From positions 14,439-57,818 of the forward strand of contig JAJYSG010000007.1 of the NCBI GenBank assembly GCA_021793675.1: DNA of 43,380 nucleotides. The letters are read 5' to 3'. The translations under genes and the position numbers were made by a program. The notes beneath the pieces are model-generated. The model made no database searches. It had not been told where the DNA came from and worked only from the letters and a program-made list of their open reading frames with translations. Positions 15,982 through 25,559 of the stretch are shown piece after piece. The stretch comes from Actinomycetes bacterium (GTDB lineage Bacteria; Actinomycetota; Actinomycetes; Actinomycetales; Cellulomonadaceae). Position 1 is the first letter of the stretch, and every line of letters starts with the position of its first letter.

Positions 15982-18435
15982 GTGGCTCTCGACACGGTCC
16001 CCCCGACCGCACCCGCCGCCGACCCGGCGTCGCTGCTGGTCGCCCTGACGCGGGACGAGAAGGTCGCCCTGCTCGTCGGTGCCGACATGTGGCGCACCGC
16101 GGCCGTGCCGCGCCTCGGCCTGCGGTCGGTCGTCATGTCCGACGGCCCCGCCGGCGTGCGCGGCGACGCCGTTGACTCCTCGGCGTCCTTCCCGGCACCG
16201 TCCGCGCTCGGCGCGACGTGGGACGTCACGCTGGCCGCCCGGGTCGGCGAGGCGTTCGCCGCCGAGGCACGCCGGCACGGCGTCGACGTGGTGCTGGCGC
16301 CCCAGGTCAACCTGCAGCGCACCCCCGTGGGCGGCCGGCACTTCGAGTGCTACAGCGAGGACCCGGTGCTCACCGCGGCGCTCGCCGTGCCGCTGGTGGT
16401 CGCCGCCCAGCGGCGCGGCGTCGGCATGTGCGTCAAGCACTACGTGGCCAACGACTCCGAGACGGACCGCACGCGGTGCGTCTCGCACGTCGACGAGCGC
16501 ACGCTGCGCGAGGTCTACCTCGCGCCGTTCGAGGCGCTGGTGGCCGCCGGCGCCTGGTCGGTGATGGGCGCGTACAACGGCGTCGACGACGGCGTCGAGC
16601 GGGCGCCGGTGCTGGAGCACCGCCGGCTGCTGACGGGCGTCCTCAAGCAGGAGTGGGGCTTCGACGGCGTGCTGGTGTCCGACTGGGTGGCGACCAGGTC
16701 GGTGCTGGGACCGGTGCGCGCCGGCATGGACCTGCAGATGCCCGGGCCCGACGGCCCGTGGGGTGACGGGCTGGCCGCGGCGGTCGCCGCCGGCGACGTC
16801 ACCGAGGCGGAGCTGGACGACAAGGCGCTGCGGGTGCTGCGGCTGGCCGGCCGGGTCGGCGCGGTCGGCGCGCCGGTGGTGCCCCCGACCGGCGTCGACG
16901 TGCGCGGGGTGCTGCGCGAGCTCGTGGCACGCTCGCTCGTCGTGCTCAAGGACGACGACCGGCTGCTGCCGCTCGGCCGTCCCGCTCGCATCGCGCTCGT
17001 CGGCCCGAACGCCGTGGCGCCGTTCCTCGCCGGCGGTGGCTCGTCGGCGGTGCGCGCGGACCGCCACGTCACGCTCGACGCCGCGCTGGCGCGCGCCTTC
17101 CCCGGGGCGGTCGTCGAGCTCGTCGCGGGCGGGGTCTCCCGGTTCACCGCCCCGCCGCTCGACCTGTCGGCCGCCACCACGCCGGCCGGCACCCCCGGCG
17201 TGCACGTCCAGCTGCTCGACGCGGCCGGCGCGGTGCTGCGCGAGTGGGTCGCCGACCGGTGGGACGAGGACGTCCCCGACCTGCCCGAGGCGGCGGTCGC
17301 GGCGCGGCTGCGCACCCGCGTGCCGCTGACCGCGCCGGGCGTCCACGGCGTCGGCGTCGCCACGGTGGGCCGGCACCGCGTGCTGGTCGACGGGCGCGAG
17401 GTGTCCGCGAGCGACCGGCTGGTGGGCGAGGACGTGGTGCTCGACTCGACCTACAACCACCCGGCGGCGGTCATGGTGCCGGTCACCGGGCCCGGGGTGG
17501 TGGACCTCGACGCGACCGTGCAGGTGGTGCACCCGGTGGGCTACGAGACCTTCCTACGGCTGCGCCTGCGGCACGACGAGCCCGGCCCGGCGCCCGCACG
17601 GCTGCGCGCGCAGGCGGTGGCGGCCGCCGCGGCAGCCGACGTCGCGGTCGTCGTGGTGGGCACCACCGAGGAGGTGGAGTCCGAGGGTTGGGACCGCACC
17701 AGCCTCGACCTTCCGGGCGACCAGGACGCCCTGGTGCGCGCCGTGCTCGCGGTGCAGCCGCGCACCGTCGTCGTCGTCAACGCCGGCGCGCCCGTGCTGC
17801 TGCCGTGGCTCGAGCAGGCGCGGTGCGTGGTGTGGGGCTGGCTCGGCGGCCAGGAGTGGGCCGACGGGCTGGCCGACGCGCTGTCCGGCGGGGTGGAGCC
17901 CTCCGGCCGGCTGCCCTGGACGCTGCCGGCCCGAGCCGGCGACGTGCCGGTGCCGGACGCCGTGCCGGTCGACGGGATCGTCGACTACCGGGAGGGCGTC
18001 GACGTCGGGCACCGCGCGTGGGACCGGCGGGGCCTGGTGCCCGCGGCGCCGTTCGGCCACGGCCTGGGCTGGACCACGTGGCAGTACGTGGCCGCCGAGG
18101 CGAGGCGCGAGTCGGACGTCGTCGTCGCCGTCACGCTGACCAACACCGGCGGCCGCCGCGGCCGCGAGGTGGTCCAGGTCTACGTCGAGCCGCCCGCCGG
18201 CACCCGTCCGGGTGCCCGTCCGGTGCGCTGGCTCGGCGGTTTCGCCGTCGTGGACGCCGATGCCGGCGCCACCACGACCGTCCAGGTCCGCCTGCACCCG
18301 CACGCGCTGCGGACCTGGGACACGGGTGCCGGGTGGGCGACGCCGCCCGGCACCTACCCGCTCCGCGTCGGCCGCTCGTCGCGCGACCTACGCCTGACCA
18401 CGCAAGTCGTCATCTCGCAGCATTCCCAGCAGTAG
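15982..18435 (+). CDS. intracellular GH3 beta-glucosidase
   Basis: An 817-residue glycoside hydrolase of family 3. The N-terminal barrel holds the substrate-binding MSDGPAGVR (D about 54), VKHYVAND (K152, H153) and the catalytic nucleophile in VLVSDW (D about 234). The second alpha/beta domain follows, with an inserted stretch (about 400-530) like the PA14 insert of many GH3 enzymes. A C-terminal fibronectin-III-like domain ends the protein. No signal peptide is present, so it acts on sugars already taken up. GTG at 15982 is chosen because CAGGAAGG precedes it; the longer frame runs across the operator into the TetR gene. The binding-protein gene follows after 46 bp. Substrate, probably cello- or other beta-gluco-oligosaccharides, is inferred. 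Confidence 0.9.
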   Translation: MALDTVPPTAPAADPASLLVALTRDEKVALLVGADMWRTAAVPRLGLRSVVMSDGPAGVRGDAVDSSASFPAPSALGATWDVTLAARVGEAFAAEARRHGVDVVLAPQVNLQRTPVGGRHFECYSEDPVLTAALAVPLVVAAQRRGVGMCVKHYVANDSETDRTRCVSHVDERTLREVYLAPFEALVAAGAWSVMGAYNGVDDGVERAPVLEHRRLLTGVLKQEWGFDGVLVSDWVATRSVLGPVRAGMDLQMPGPDGPWGDGLAAAVAAGDVTEAELDDKALRVLRLAGRVGAVGAPVVPPTGVDVRGVLRELVARSLVVLKDDDRLLPLGRPARIALVGPNAVAPFLAGGGSSAVRADRHVTLDAALARAFPGAVVELVAGGVSRFTAPPLDLSAATTPAGTPGVHVQLLDAAGAVLREWVADRWDEDVPDLPEAAVAARLRTRVPLTAPGVHGVGVATVGRHRVLVDGREVSASDRLVGEDVVLDSTYNHPAAVMVPVTGPGVVDLDATVQVVHPVGYETFLRLRLRHDEPGPAPARLRAQAVAAAAAADVAVVVVGTTEEVESEGWDRTSLDLPGDQDALVRAVLAVQPRTVVVVNAGAPVLLPWLEQARCVVWGWLGGQEWADGLADALSGGVEPSGRLPWTLPARAGDVPVPDAVPVDGIVDYREGVDVGHRAWDRRGLVPAAPFGHGLGWTTWQYVAAEARRESDVVVAVTLTNTGGRRGREVVQVYVEPPAGTRPGARPVRWLGGFAVVDADAGATTTVQVRLHPHALRTWDTGAGWATPPGTYPLRVGRSSRDLRLTTQVVISQHSQQ

Positions 18436-18481
18436 CCCAGCGGCGGACGATGTCCGTCGCCAACAGTGCAAGGAGGCACTC

Positions 18482-20173
18482 GTGACAACGCGCAAGCTGG
18501 CCGCGACGGTCGCCACCCTGGCGGCCGTCGCGATGCTCGCCACCGCCTGCAGCAGCGGTGGCGGCAGCACGCCGACCGCCGGGGCGACCGGTGGTGGCAA
18601 CAGCGCGGCCGCAGGCGGCCAGACGCTGACGATCTGCATGCCGAACGGCCCGCAGACGAACAACTCGAACCCGTTCCTCAACACGGCGTCCGGCAACTCG
18701 CTCGGCTACCGCTGGGCGATCTACGAGCCGCTGGCCCAGGTCAACGACACCCGACCGGCGAACAAGCCGGTGCCGTGGCTCGCCAAGTCGTGGACCTGGA
18801 ACGCCGACTACACGCAGCTGACCATCACGGCCCGGGACGGCGTGACGTGGTCGGACGGCCAGGCCTTCACGGCCGACGACATCGCCTACTCGCTGCAGCT
18901 GCGCAAGGACCACAAGGAGCTGAACACCGAGGGCATTCCCTACGGGGACATCACCGTGTCCGGCAGCACCGTCACCGTCGGCTTCACGTCGGGGCAGTTC
19001 ATCAACCAGATCAAGATCCTGCAGCTGTTCATCGTGCCCAAGCACATCTGGTCGGCGATCGCCAACCCGGTGACGGACCCCAACCAGAAGCCCATCGGCA
19101 CCGGTCCGTACACGCTGACCTCGTGGACCGACCAGTCGGTCATCCTGGACCGGAACCCGAAGTACTGGGGCGGCGCGCTCGCGGTGCCCCAGCTGCGCTA
19201 CACGTCGTACTCGGGCAACGACACCGAGACCACCGCCCTGGCGACCGGTGAGTGCCAGTGGGGCTGGACGTTCATCGCGGACTACCAGAACGTCTACGTC
19301 GCGAAGGACCCGGCCCACAACAAGGTGTTCATGCCCGCCGGCCTGGGCATCGACCAGCTGATGCTGAACGTCACCAAGCCGCCGTTCAACGACGTCGCGG
19401 TGCGCAAGGCCCTCAACATGGTCGTCGACCGCAAGCAGGCCTCCCAGGTCGCCGAGTCCGGCCTCTTCCCGGAGCTCACCAACGTCACCGGCATCCCGAC
19501 GCCCGCCGGCGACTCCTTCATCGCCGACCAGTACAAGGACAAGACGTTCGCCGTGGACGTCGCGGGCGCCAAGAAGGTGCTCACCGACGCCGGCTACACG
19601 TACAACGGCGACAAGCTCATCGGCAAGGACGGCAAGCAGGTCTCCTTCAAGCTGTGGGTGCCCGCCGGCTGGAACGACTACGTCACCAGCCAGCAGCTCA
19701 TCGCCCAGTCCGCCCAGTCGATCGGCATCGACGCCACGACCGACACCCCGACCGCCGACGCGTGGTTCGACGCCAACAACAAGGGCAACTTCGACGCCGC
19801 GCTGCACTGGACGAACACCGGCATGACGCCGTGGGAGATGTACTCCGACATGTTCGACCCGGCGTACTACCTCCCGGTCGGCCAGCCGGCGAACTGGGAC
19901 CTCGGCCGGTACCAGGACCCGGCGGCGGCCGCCGCGTTCAAGGCGTACACCGACGCGACCGACGACGCCGGGCGCACGGCAGCCCTCGACACGATCGAGC
20001 AGATCTTCGTCGACCAGGTCCCGGCCATCGCGGTCGACGCCCGGCCCGCCGCCGCCGAGTACTCGACGAAGGACTACGTCGGGTGGCCGGACGACTCCGA
20101 CTCGTACGCCAACCCGCAGCCGACGGTCGCCAACGCCGGGTGGATCCTCACCAAGCTGAAGCCCGCCAGCTGA
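18482..20173 (+). CDS. ABC transporter solute-binding lipoprotein, family 5
   Basis: The protein (563 aa) has a lipoprotein signal with the lipidated Cys at about residue 23 (MLATAC), a Gly/Ala/Ser linker, and a mature domain of the peptide/nickel/oligosaccharide family 5. [27 protein letters not shown] and PIGTGPYTL are typical of it. GTG at 18482 has AAGGAGG just upstream, one of the strongest ribosome sites in the window. Family-5 proteins often bind peptides, but several, such as Thermotoga cellobiose proteins, bind beta-glucosides. Location directly after GH3 suggests an oligosaccharide ligand. A 15-bp hairpin after the gene probably lets this subunit be made in excess over the rest of the transporter. 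Confidence 0.9.
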   Translation: MTTRKLAATVATLAAVAMLATACSSGGGSTPTAGATGGGNSAAAGGQTLTICMPNGPQTNNSNPFLNTASGNSLGYRWAIYEPLAQVNDTRPANKPVPWLAKSWTWNADYTQLTITARDGVTWSDGQAFTADDIAYSLQLRKDHKELNTEGIPYGDITVSGSTVTVGFTSGQFINQIKILQLFIVPKHIWSAIANPVTDPNQKPIGTGPYTLTSWTDQSVILDRNPKYWGGALAVPQLRYTSYSGNDTETTALATGECQWGWTFIADYQNVYVAKDPAHNKVFMPAGLGIDQLMLNVTKPPFNDVAVRKALNMVVDRKQASQVAESGLFPELTNVTGIPTPAGDSFIADQYKDKTFAVDVAGAKKVLTDAGYTYNGDKLIGKDGKQVSFKLWVPAGWNDYVTSQQLIAQSAQSIGIDATTDTPTADAWFDANNKGNFDAALHWTNTGMTPWEMYSDMFDPAYYLPVGQPANWDLGRYQDPAAAAAFKAYTDATDDAGRTAALDTIEQIFVDQVPAIAVDARPAAAEYSTKDYVGWPDDSDSYANPQPTVANAGWILTKLKPAS

Positions 20174-20184
20174 CCGACCGTCCC

Positions 20185-20220
20185 GGTCCCCGCCGGCAGG
20201 TTCCGCTGCCGGCGGGGACC
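20185..20220 (+). terminator. intercistronic hairpin after the binding-protein gene
   Basis: Fifteen bases (20185-20199, beginning GGTCCCCG) pair perfectly with 20206-20220 around the loop GTTCCG. It lies 11 bp after the stop and 33 bp before the next start, with no T tract. It may act as a partial terminator or as a block to 3' decay of the upstream mRNA. Confidence 0.7.
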
Positions 20221-20253
20221 GCCACGCCCCACCCCTTCCAGCCCAGGTGACCG

Positions 20254-21300
20254 ATGAGCGACACTCCTGCCCCACCCGACGACGTCGTCCTCGAGGCGGT
20301 CGGCCTCACCAAGCACTTCCCGGTGCGGGGCCTCGCCTCGCACGGCGTCGTGCACGCCGTCGACGGCGTCGACCTCCAGCTGCGCGCCGGCCAGGTGCTC
20401 GCCCTCGTCGGCGAGTCCGGTTCCGGCAAGTCGACCGTCGCTCGGCTGCTCGCCCGGCTCTACCCGCAGACGGCCGGCGAGGTGCTGCTGCACGGCCGGC
20501 CGGTGACGGCCATCAAGGGCCGGGCGTTCCGCGCGTACTGCCGCACGGCGCAGATGATCTTCCAGGACCCGTTCGCGTCGCTGAACCCGGTGCACACCGT
20601 GCGCTACGTGCTGACGCGCGCGCTGCGGATCCACCACCGCGGCCTGCGCGGCGACGCCCTCGAGGCCGCGCTGCGGGAGCTGCTGGAACGCGTCCAGCTC
20701 AACCCCGACGCCTACGTGGACAAGTTCCCGCACGAGCTGTCCGGCGGGCAGCGCCAGCGCGTCGCGATCGCGCGGGCGCTGGCGGCCGAGCCCGAGGTGC
20801 TGCTCGCCGACGAGCCGATCTCGATGCTGGACGTGTCGATCCGGCTCGGCGTGCTCAACCTGCTGCGCGACCTGCGGGACCGGCTGGGCATCGCGATCCT
20901 CTACATCACGCACGACATCGCGTCGGCCCGGTACTTCGCCGACCGCACGCACGTCATGTACGCGGGCCGGACGGTCGAGACCGGCGACAGCGAGTCGGTG
21001 ACGCAGGCGCCCGCGCACCCGTACACGCAGCTGCTCGTCCGGTCCGCGCCCGATCCGGAGCACCTCGGCGACCCGGTCCGCACCGGAGCCGTCGGCGAGC
21101 CGCCGAGCATGGTCGACCCGCCGGCGGGCTGCCGGTTCCATCCGCGCTGCCCGTTCGCCGCCGAGCTGTGCCGCACCCGCCGGCCGGAGCTCCTGGCGAT
21201 CGGCGCCGGCCGCGAGGTCGCCTGCTGGGGCTACGCGGCCGACGAGCCCGGGGCGCCCGACCTCGGTGCCGCCACGGCGACCCAGGAGGTGGCCCGATGA
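20254..21300 (+). CDS. ABC transporter ATPase, OppF/DppF type
   Basis: A 348-residue ATPase. Walker A is GESGSGKST (about 53-61), the Q loop lies in [12 protein letters not shown], the signature is LSGGQRQR (about 162-169), Walker B is VLLADEP, and the switch His follows in YITHD. The C-terminal oligopeptide/dipeptide extension has [18 protein letters not shown], whose cysteines resemble those that bind an iron-sulfur cluster in DppF/OppF-type proteins. It powers the importer with the second ATPase at 23292. It is placed before the permeases, whereas many family-5 operons put both ATPase genes last. Its stop overlaps the next ATG. Confidence 0.92.
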   Translation: MSDTPAPPDDVVLEAVGLTKHFPVRGLASHGVVHAVDGVDLQLRAGQVLALVGESGSGKSTVARLLARLYPQTAGEVLLHGRPVTAIKGRAFRAYCRTAQMIFQDPFASLNPVHTVRYVLTRALRIHHRGLRGDALEAALRELLERVQLNPDAYVDKFPHELSGGQRQRVAIARALAAEPEVLLADEPISMLDVSIRLGVLNLLRDLRDRLGIAILYITHDIASARYFADRTHVMYAGRTVETGDSESVTQAPAHPYTQLLVRSAPDPEHLGDPVRTGAVGEPPSMVDPPAGCRFHPRCPFAAELCRTRRPELLAIGAGREVACWGYAADEPGAPDLGAATATQEVAR

Positions 21301-22277
21301 GGTTCCTCGTCCGCCGTGTGGTGTTCTACGCGGTCACCGCGTGGGCCGCGGTGACCATCAACTTCTTCATCCCGCGGATGATCCCGGGCGACCCGGTGCA
21401 GGCGCTCATCAACCGCTACCAGGGACAGCTCGACACGGACGCGATCCAGTCGCTGTACGTGCTGTTCGGCCTGGACAAGAAGGTCAGCCTGTGGGACCAG
21501 TACTGGCAGTACTGGGGCCAGCTGTTCCGGGGCGACCTGGGGATCTCGTTCTCCTACTTCCCGACGCCGGTGACGCAGGTGCTGCGCTCGTCGCTGCCGT
21601 GGACGGTCGGACTGGTCGGCGTGGCGACGGTCATCGCCGTCGTCGGCGGCTCGCTCGTCGGGGTCTACCTCGGCTGGCGGCGCGGCAGCAAGGCCGACGC
21701 GATCGTCCCGATCACCACGTTCTTCTCGTCGGTGCCCTACTTCTGGCTGGGCATCATCGCGATCGCGGCGTTCGCCGTGACGTGGAAGGTGCTGCCCACC
21801 GGCGGCGGCTACGACGGCAACCTGCTGCCGGGCTGGAGCTGGCAGTACACCGGGTCGGTGCTGCAGCACGCGCTGCTGCCGGGCCTGACGATCGTGCTCT
21901 CGTCGATCGCCGGCTGGATCCTCGGGATGCGCAACATGATGGTGACGGTGGCCAGCGAGGACTACGTCACCGTGGCGCAGGCGAAGGGCCTGTCGGAGCG
22001 CCGCGTGATGTTCGGCTACGCCGCCCGCAACGCGATCCTGCCGCAGGTCTCCGGCTTCGCCCTGTCGCTCGGCTTCGTGGTGTCCGGGACGCTCGTCATG
22101 GAGATGGTCTTCAGCTACCCGGGTATCGGGTTCCGGCTGTTCCAGGCGATCGGCGGCAAGGACTACCCGCTGATGCAGGGCATCTTCCTGGTCATCACGC
22201 TGTCCGTGCTCGTCGCGAACATCCTCGCGGACGTCGTCTACGTGCTGCTCGACCCCCGGACCCGGCAGGAGGCCTGA
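21297..22277 (+). CDS. ABC transporter permease, DppB type
   Basis: The protein (326 aa) has a membrane segment at the N-terminus ([27 protein letters not shown]), the DppB-family pattern, and five further segments. The EAA loop that contacts the ATPase is about [23 protein letters not shown], interrupted here to keep it short: the key residues are AKGL and the following Arg pair. The ATG at 21297 overlaps the upstream TGA, with AGGAGG at 21284-21289. It pairs with the permease starting one base after its stop. Confidence 0.92.
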   Translation: MRFLVRRVVFYAVTAWAAVTINFFIPRMIPGDPVQALINRYQGQLDTDAIQSLYVLFGLDKKVSLWDQYWQYWGQLFRGDLGISFSYFPTPVTQVLRSSLPWTVGLVGVATVIAVVGGSLVGVYLGWRRGSKADAIVPITTFFSSVPYFWLGIIAIAAFAVTWKVLPTGGGYDGNLLPGWSWQYTGSVLQHALLPGLTIVLSSIAGWILGMRNMMVTVASEDYVTVAQAKGLSERRVMFGYAARNAILPQVSGFALSLGFVVSGTLVMEMVFSYPGIGFRLFQAIGGKDYPLMQGIFLVITLSVLVANILADVVYVLLDPRTRQEA

Positions 22278-22278
22278 G

Positions 22279-23295
22279 ATGTCCAACGTTCCCGTCGACA
22301 CCGCGCTGGAGGTCACCGCGGCGGCCGCGCCGATCGCGGCCGGGCCCGGTGGCACGGCCCGCCGCCGGTTCGTCTTCGTCCGCAACGGCAAGTCCGTCAC
22401 GGGCCTGGTGATCCTCGGCGTGTTCGCCGTGCTCGCCGTGATCGGGCCCTGGATCGCGCCCTACGACCCGTCCAAGGTGGGTGTGGGCACGCTGCTGGCG
22501 CCCCCGAGCGCCCGGCACCTGCTCGGCACCGACCACATCGGCCGCGACGTGTTCAGCCAGCTGCTGGTCGGCACCCGGGGCGTCATGGTGGTCGGCGTGC
22601 TCGCCGCGGTGGTCGCCACGCTGCTGGCGATCGCGGTCGGTGTCACGGCCGGCTTCCTCGGAGGAGCCGGCGACGAGGTGCTCTCCGCGGTCTCGAACGT
22701 CTTCCTGGTCATCCCGGCGCTGCCGCTGATCATCCTGGTGGCGGCGGCGGTGCGGAGCACCAGCAACCTGACGATCGCGCTCGTGCTGGCGGCGACCGGC
22801 TGGGCCTGGGGTGCGCGCCTGCTCCGGGCGCAGACGCTGTCGCTGCGGCGCCGCGACTTCGTCGAGGCCGCGCGGGCCTCGGGCGAGCGGACGTGGCGCG
22901 TCGTGTGGTTCGAGACGCTGCCGAACCTCACCGCGATCATCGCCTCGTCGTTCATCTCGACGATGACGTTCGCGGTGCTGTCGCAGACCACGCTCGCCTT
23001 CATCGGCGTGGCCAACGTCAACGACTGGAGCTGGGGCACCGTCCTGTACTGGGCCCAGGGCAACCAGGCGCTGGCCCGCGGTGCGTGGTGGTGGTTCGTC
23101 CCGGCCGGGCTGCTCATCGCGATCCTGGGCATGGCGTTGTCCCTGGTCAACTTCGGGATCGACGAGTTCGTCAACCCCCGGCTGCGGCTCGCCGGGCTGA
23201 AGCCCCGCGAGATGCGCCAGCGCGGGATCCGACCTCGGATCGGGTTCACCGCAACGGTCCGCGACCTGCCGCGCCGGCCGGAGGCCACCCGATGA
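22279..23295 (+). CDS. ABC transporter permease, DppC type
   Basis: A 338-residue permease. A hydrophilic N-terminus of about 35 residues precedes the first membrane segment (GLVILGVFAVLAVIGPWIAP). The DppC-type hallmark HLLGTDHIGRDVFSQLLVG follows, then five segments and an EAA loop with the core EAARASGERTW. It starts one base after the DppB-type gene ends and overlaps the next gene by ATGA, so the four transporter genes after the hairpin form one tightly coupled unit. The Arg-rich C-terminal tail is cytoplasmic. Confidence 0.92.
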   Translation: MSNVPVDTALEVTAAAAPIAAGPGGTARRRFVFVRNGKSVTGLVILGVFAVLAVIGPWIAPYDPSKVGVGTLLAPPSARHLLGTDHIGRDVFSQLLVGTRGVMVVGVLAAVVATLLAIAVGVTAGFLGGAGDEVLSAVSNVFLVIPALPLIILVAAAVRSTSNLTIALVLAATGWAWGARLLRAQTLSLRRRDFVEAARASGERTWRVVWFETLPNLTAIIASSFISTMTFAVLSQTTLAFIGVANVNDWSWGTVLYWAQGNQALARGAWWWFVPAGLLIAILGMALSLVNFGIDEFVNPRLRLAGLKPREMRQRGIRPRIGFTATVRDLPRRPEATR

Positions 23296-24404
23296 GCACC
23301 ACCGACGACCTCACTCGCGACGCGCTGCGGCCGCCGCGCGCGCCGGGCGCCGGGCGCCCCGTCCTGGAGATCCGGGGCCTGGCGGTCGACTACGGCTACG
23401 GCACCCGCCGTGTGCACGCGCTGCGGGGCGTCGACCTCACGTTGCACGAGGGCGAGGTGCTGGGCCTGGCCGGCGAGTCCGGCTGCGGCAAGTCCACGCT
23501 CGTCTATGCGGCGACCCGGCTCCTGGCACCGCCGGGGCTGATCGCGGCCGGCGAGGTGCTCTACCACCCGGAGGTGGGCGAGCCGGTCGACATCCTGCGG
23601 CTGGCGGACGACGAGCTGCGGGCCTCCCGCTGGCAGGACACGGCGCTGGTGTTCCAGGGCGCCATGAACTCGCTCAACCCGGTCTACCGGGTGGGCCGGC
23701 AGCTGACGGACACCATCGCGGCGCACCGCCCGCGGTCCACCCGCGCCGAGCGCGAGGAGCGGGCCCGCGAGCTGCTCCGGATGGTCGGCATCTCGCCGGA
23801 GCGGATCCGCTCGTTCCCGCACCAGCTGTCCGGCGGGATGCGGCAGCGGGTGATGATCGCGATGGCGCTGGCGCTCGAGCCGCGGGTGCTCATCATGGAC
23901 GAGCCGACCACCGCGCTCGACGTCGTCATGCAGCGCCAGATCCTCGAGCAGATCATGCAGCTGCGCGACCGGCTGGGGTTCGCCGTCGTCTTCATCACGC
24001 ACGACGTCTCGCTGCTCATCGAGATCGCCGACCGTATCGCGATCATGTACGCCGGCGAGGTCGTCGAGGACGCCGCGGCCGACGACGTCTACCGCCGCCC
24101 CCGCCACCCGTACTCGGTGGGACTGCTGCACTCGTTCCCGCCGCTGCACGGCCCACGCCGTGAGCTCGGCGGCATCCCCGGCTCGCCGCCGGACATGGGG
24201 CACCTGCCGGCGGGCTGCCCGTTCGCGGACCGCTGCGGGTTCGTCGTCGATGCCTGCCGCACGGTCCACCCGACGCTGGTGTCGACGGCGGTGCCCGGTG
24301 ACGACCCGTCGCGGCAGGTGGCGTGCCTGCGCCACGACCGTGCGGCGCTGGCGGCGGCGGGGGCGCCCGAGGTGGAGGTGCCGGCCGCGCTCGCCGTGCG
24401 CTGA
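23292..24404 (+). CDS. ABC transporter ATPase, OppD/DppD type
   Basis: The second ATPase (370 aa). Walker A is GESGCGKST (about 61-69), Q loop LVFQGAMNSLNP, signature LSGGMRQR (about 179-186), Walker B VLIMDEP, and the switch region VFITHD. The C-terminal extension has LPAGCPFADRCGFVVDAC, a four-cysteine pattern like that of family-5 importer ATPases. GMRQR rather than GQRQR is usual for the DppD partner. The ATG overlaps the DppC-type stop as ATGA. It is the last gene of the TetR-controlled operon by spacing; the phosphoesterase at 24482 follows after 77 bp. Confidence 0.92.
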   Translation: MSTTDDLTRDALRPPRAPGAGRPVLEIRGLAVDYGYGTRRVHALRGVDLTLHEGEVLGLAGESGCGKSTLVYAATRLLAPPGLIAAGEVLYHPEVGEPVDILRLADDELRASRWQDTALVFQGAMNSLNPVYRVGRQLTDTIAAHRPRSTRAEREERARELLRMVGISPERIRSFPHQLSGGMRQRVMIAMALALEPRVLIMDEPTTALDVVMQRQILEQIMQLRDRLGFAVVFITHDVSLLIEIADRIAIMYAGEVVEDAAADDVYRRPRHPYSVGLLHSFPPLHGPRRELGGIPGSPPDMGHLPAGCPFADRCGFVVDACRTVHPTLVSTAVPGDDPSRQVACLRHDRAALAAAGAPEVEVPAALAVR

Positions 24405-24481
24405 GGGGCGGGGGAGCGGCTCCGGGAGTCGCGGCGGCCCGGTGGCGGAGGCACAGTTCTCGGGTGCGAGCAGGAGTCTTC

Positions 24482-25471
24482 GTGCCGCGGCGAGCGGTGG
24501 GGGTCGCTGCCGCCGTGGTGCTCCTCGTCGCCGGCTGCTCGGCGCCGCAGCAGGCGACCGGCGCGTCCGCGACGCCAGCGACGCCGGCGGCCGGCGCGGT
24601 CGCGGCTCCCGCCGTGCCCTCGTCGGGCGCCGTGCCGGCCGGCACGCCGGGCGGGGTCGTGTCCCCGACGGCCGCCCGGCCGTGCGTCGGCGCCCCCGCC
24701 CCGGTGCGGTGGCAGCACGTGGTGTGGATCTGGTTCGAGAACAAGCCCGCCACGGCCGTGGTCGGCTCGTCGTCCGCGCCGTACCTGTCGGGCCTGGCGA
24801 GCGCCTGCGCCTCGGCGACCGACGACCACGGAGTCACCCACCCGTCGCTGCCCAACTACCTGGCGGCGACCTCGGGCACCACGCACGGCGTGACCGACGA
24901 CGCCGGCCCGGCGGCGCACCCGTTGCCCGGGGCGTCGCTGTTCTCCCAGGTCTCCGCCGCCGGGCTGCAGTGGCGCGGCTACGACGAGGCGATGCCCGGT
25001 CCGTGCGCGACGACCTCCAGCGGGCGGTACGCGGTCAAGCACAACCCGGCCGTGTACTACACGGACCTGCGCGCGGACTGCCGGCGGTGGGACGTCGGGC
25101 TCGACCACCTGGCGGCCGACCTGGCGGCGGACCGGCTGCCGGCCTTCGCGTTCGTCACGCCGGACCTGTGCCACGACATGCACGACTGCTCGGTCGCCGT
25201 CGGGGACGCCTGGCTGCGGGGCATGCTGCCCGCGCTGCTGACCAGCCCGGCCTACCAGCGGGGCAGCACCGCCGTCTTCATCACGTGGGACGAGGACGAC
25301 GGCGGGCCCGCGAACTCGGTCCCGTTGCTGGTCGTCGCCCCGTCGGTGGTTCCCGGCACGACGATCGGGGACCGGCTCGACCACTACGCCCTGCTGCACA
25401 CCACCGAGCACATGCTGGACCTGGCGCCGCTCGGCGCCGCCGCGTCCGCACCCGTCATCCCCGGGTTCTGA
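24482..25471 (+). CDS. lipoprotein phosphoesterase (acid phosphatase/phospholipase C-like)
   Basis: A 329-residue exported lipoprotein. The short signal ends in LLLVAGC with the lipidated Cys at about residue 19. An Ala/Pro/Gly-rich linker (to about 65) leads to a phosphoesterase domain of the AcpA/phospholipase C superfamily. Supporting motifs are HVVWIWFENK near the start, THPSLPNYLAATSG, FVTPDLCHDMHD and VFITWDEDDGG, which carry the likely metal ligands. Cysteines in the mature part may form disulfides. GTG at 24482 is chosen for the AGGAG at 24472-24476 and the signal sequence; the frame extends farther upstream. Substrate is unknown. It may be read from the transporter operon or have its own promoter. 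Confidence 0.78.
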   Translation: MPRRAVGVAAAVVLLVAGCSAPQQATGASATPATPAAGAVAAPAVPSSGAVPAGTPGGVVSPTAARPCVGAPAPVRWQHVVWIWFENKPATAVVGSSSAPYLSGLASACASATDDHGVTHPSLPNYLAATSGTTHGVTDDAGPAAHPLPGASLFSQVSAAGLQWRGYDEAMPGPCATTSSGRYAVKHNPAVYYTDLRADCRRWDVGLDHLAADLAADRLPAFAFVTPDLCHDMHDCSVAVGDAWLRGMLPALLTSPAYQRGSTAVFITWDEDDGGPANSVPLLVVAPSVVPGTTIGDRLDHYALLHTTEHMLDLAPLGAAASAPVIPGF

Positions 25472-25559
25472 CGCGGGGGCCTGGACGCCCGGCTTGACGA
25501 GTCGTCGTAGAGTCCCCAGGGCAACGGACGGACAACAACGGCGGGAGCCAGCTCACCTC

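Noticed and set aside
25494-25513. TTGACG and TAGAGT upstream of topA as a -35/-10 pair
   Set aside because: They are only 8 bp apart, so they cannot form one promoter; TAGAGT alone may be a -10 box.
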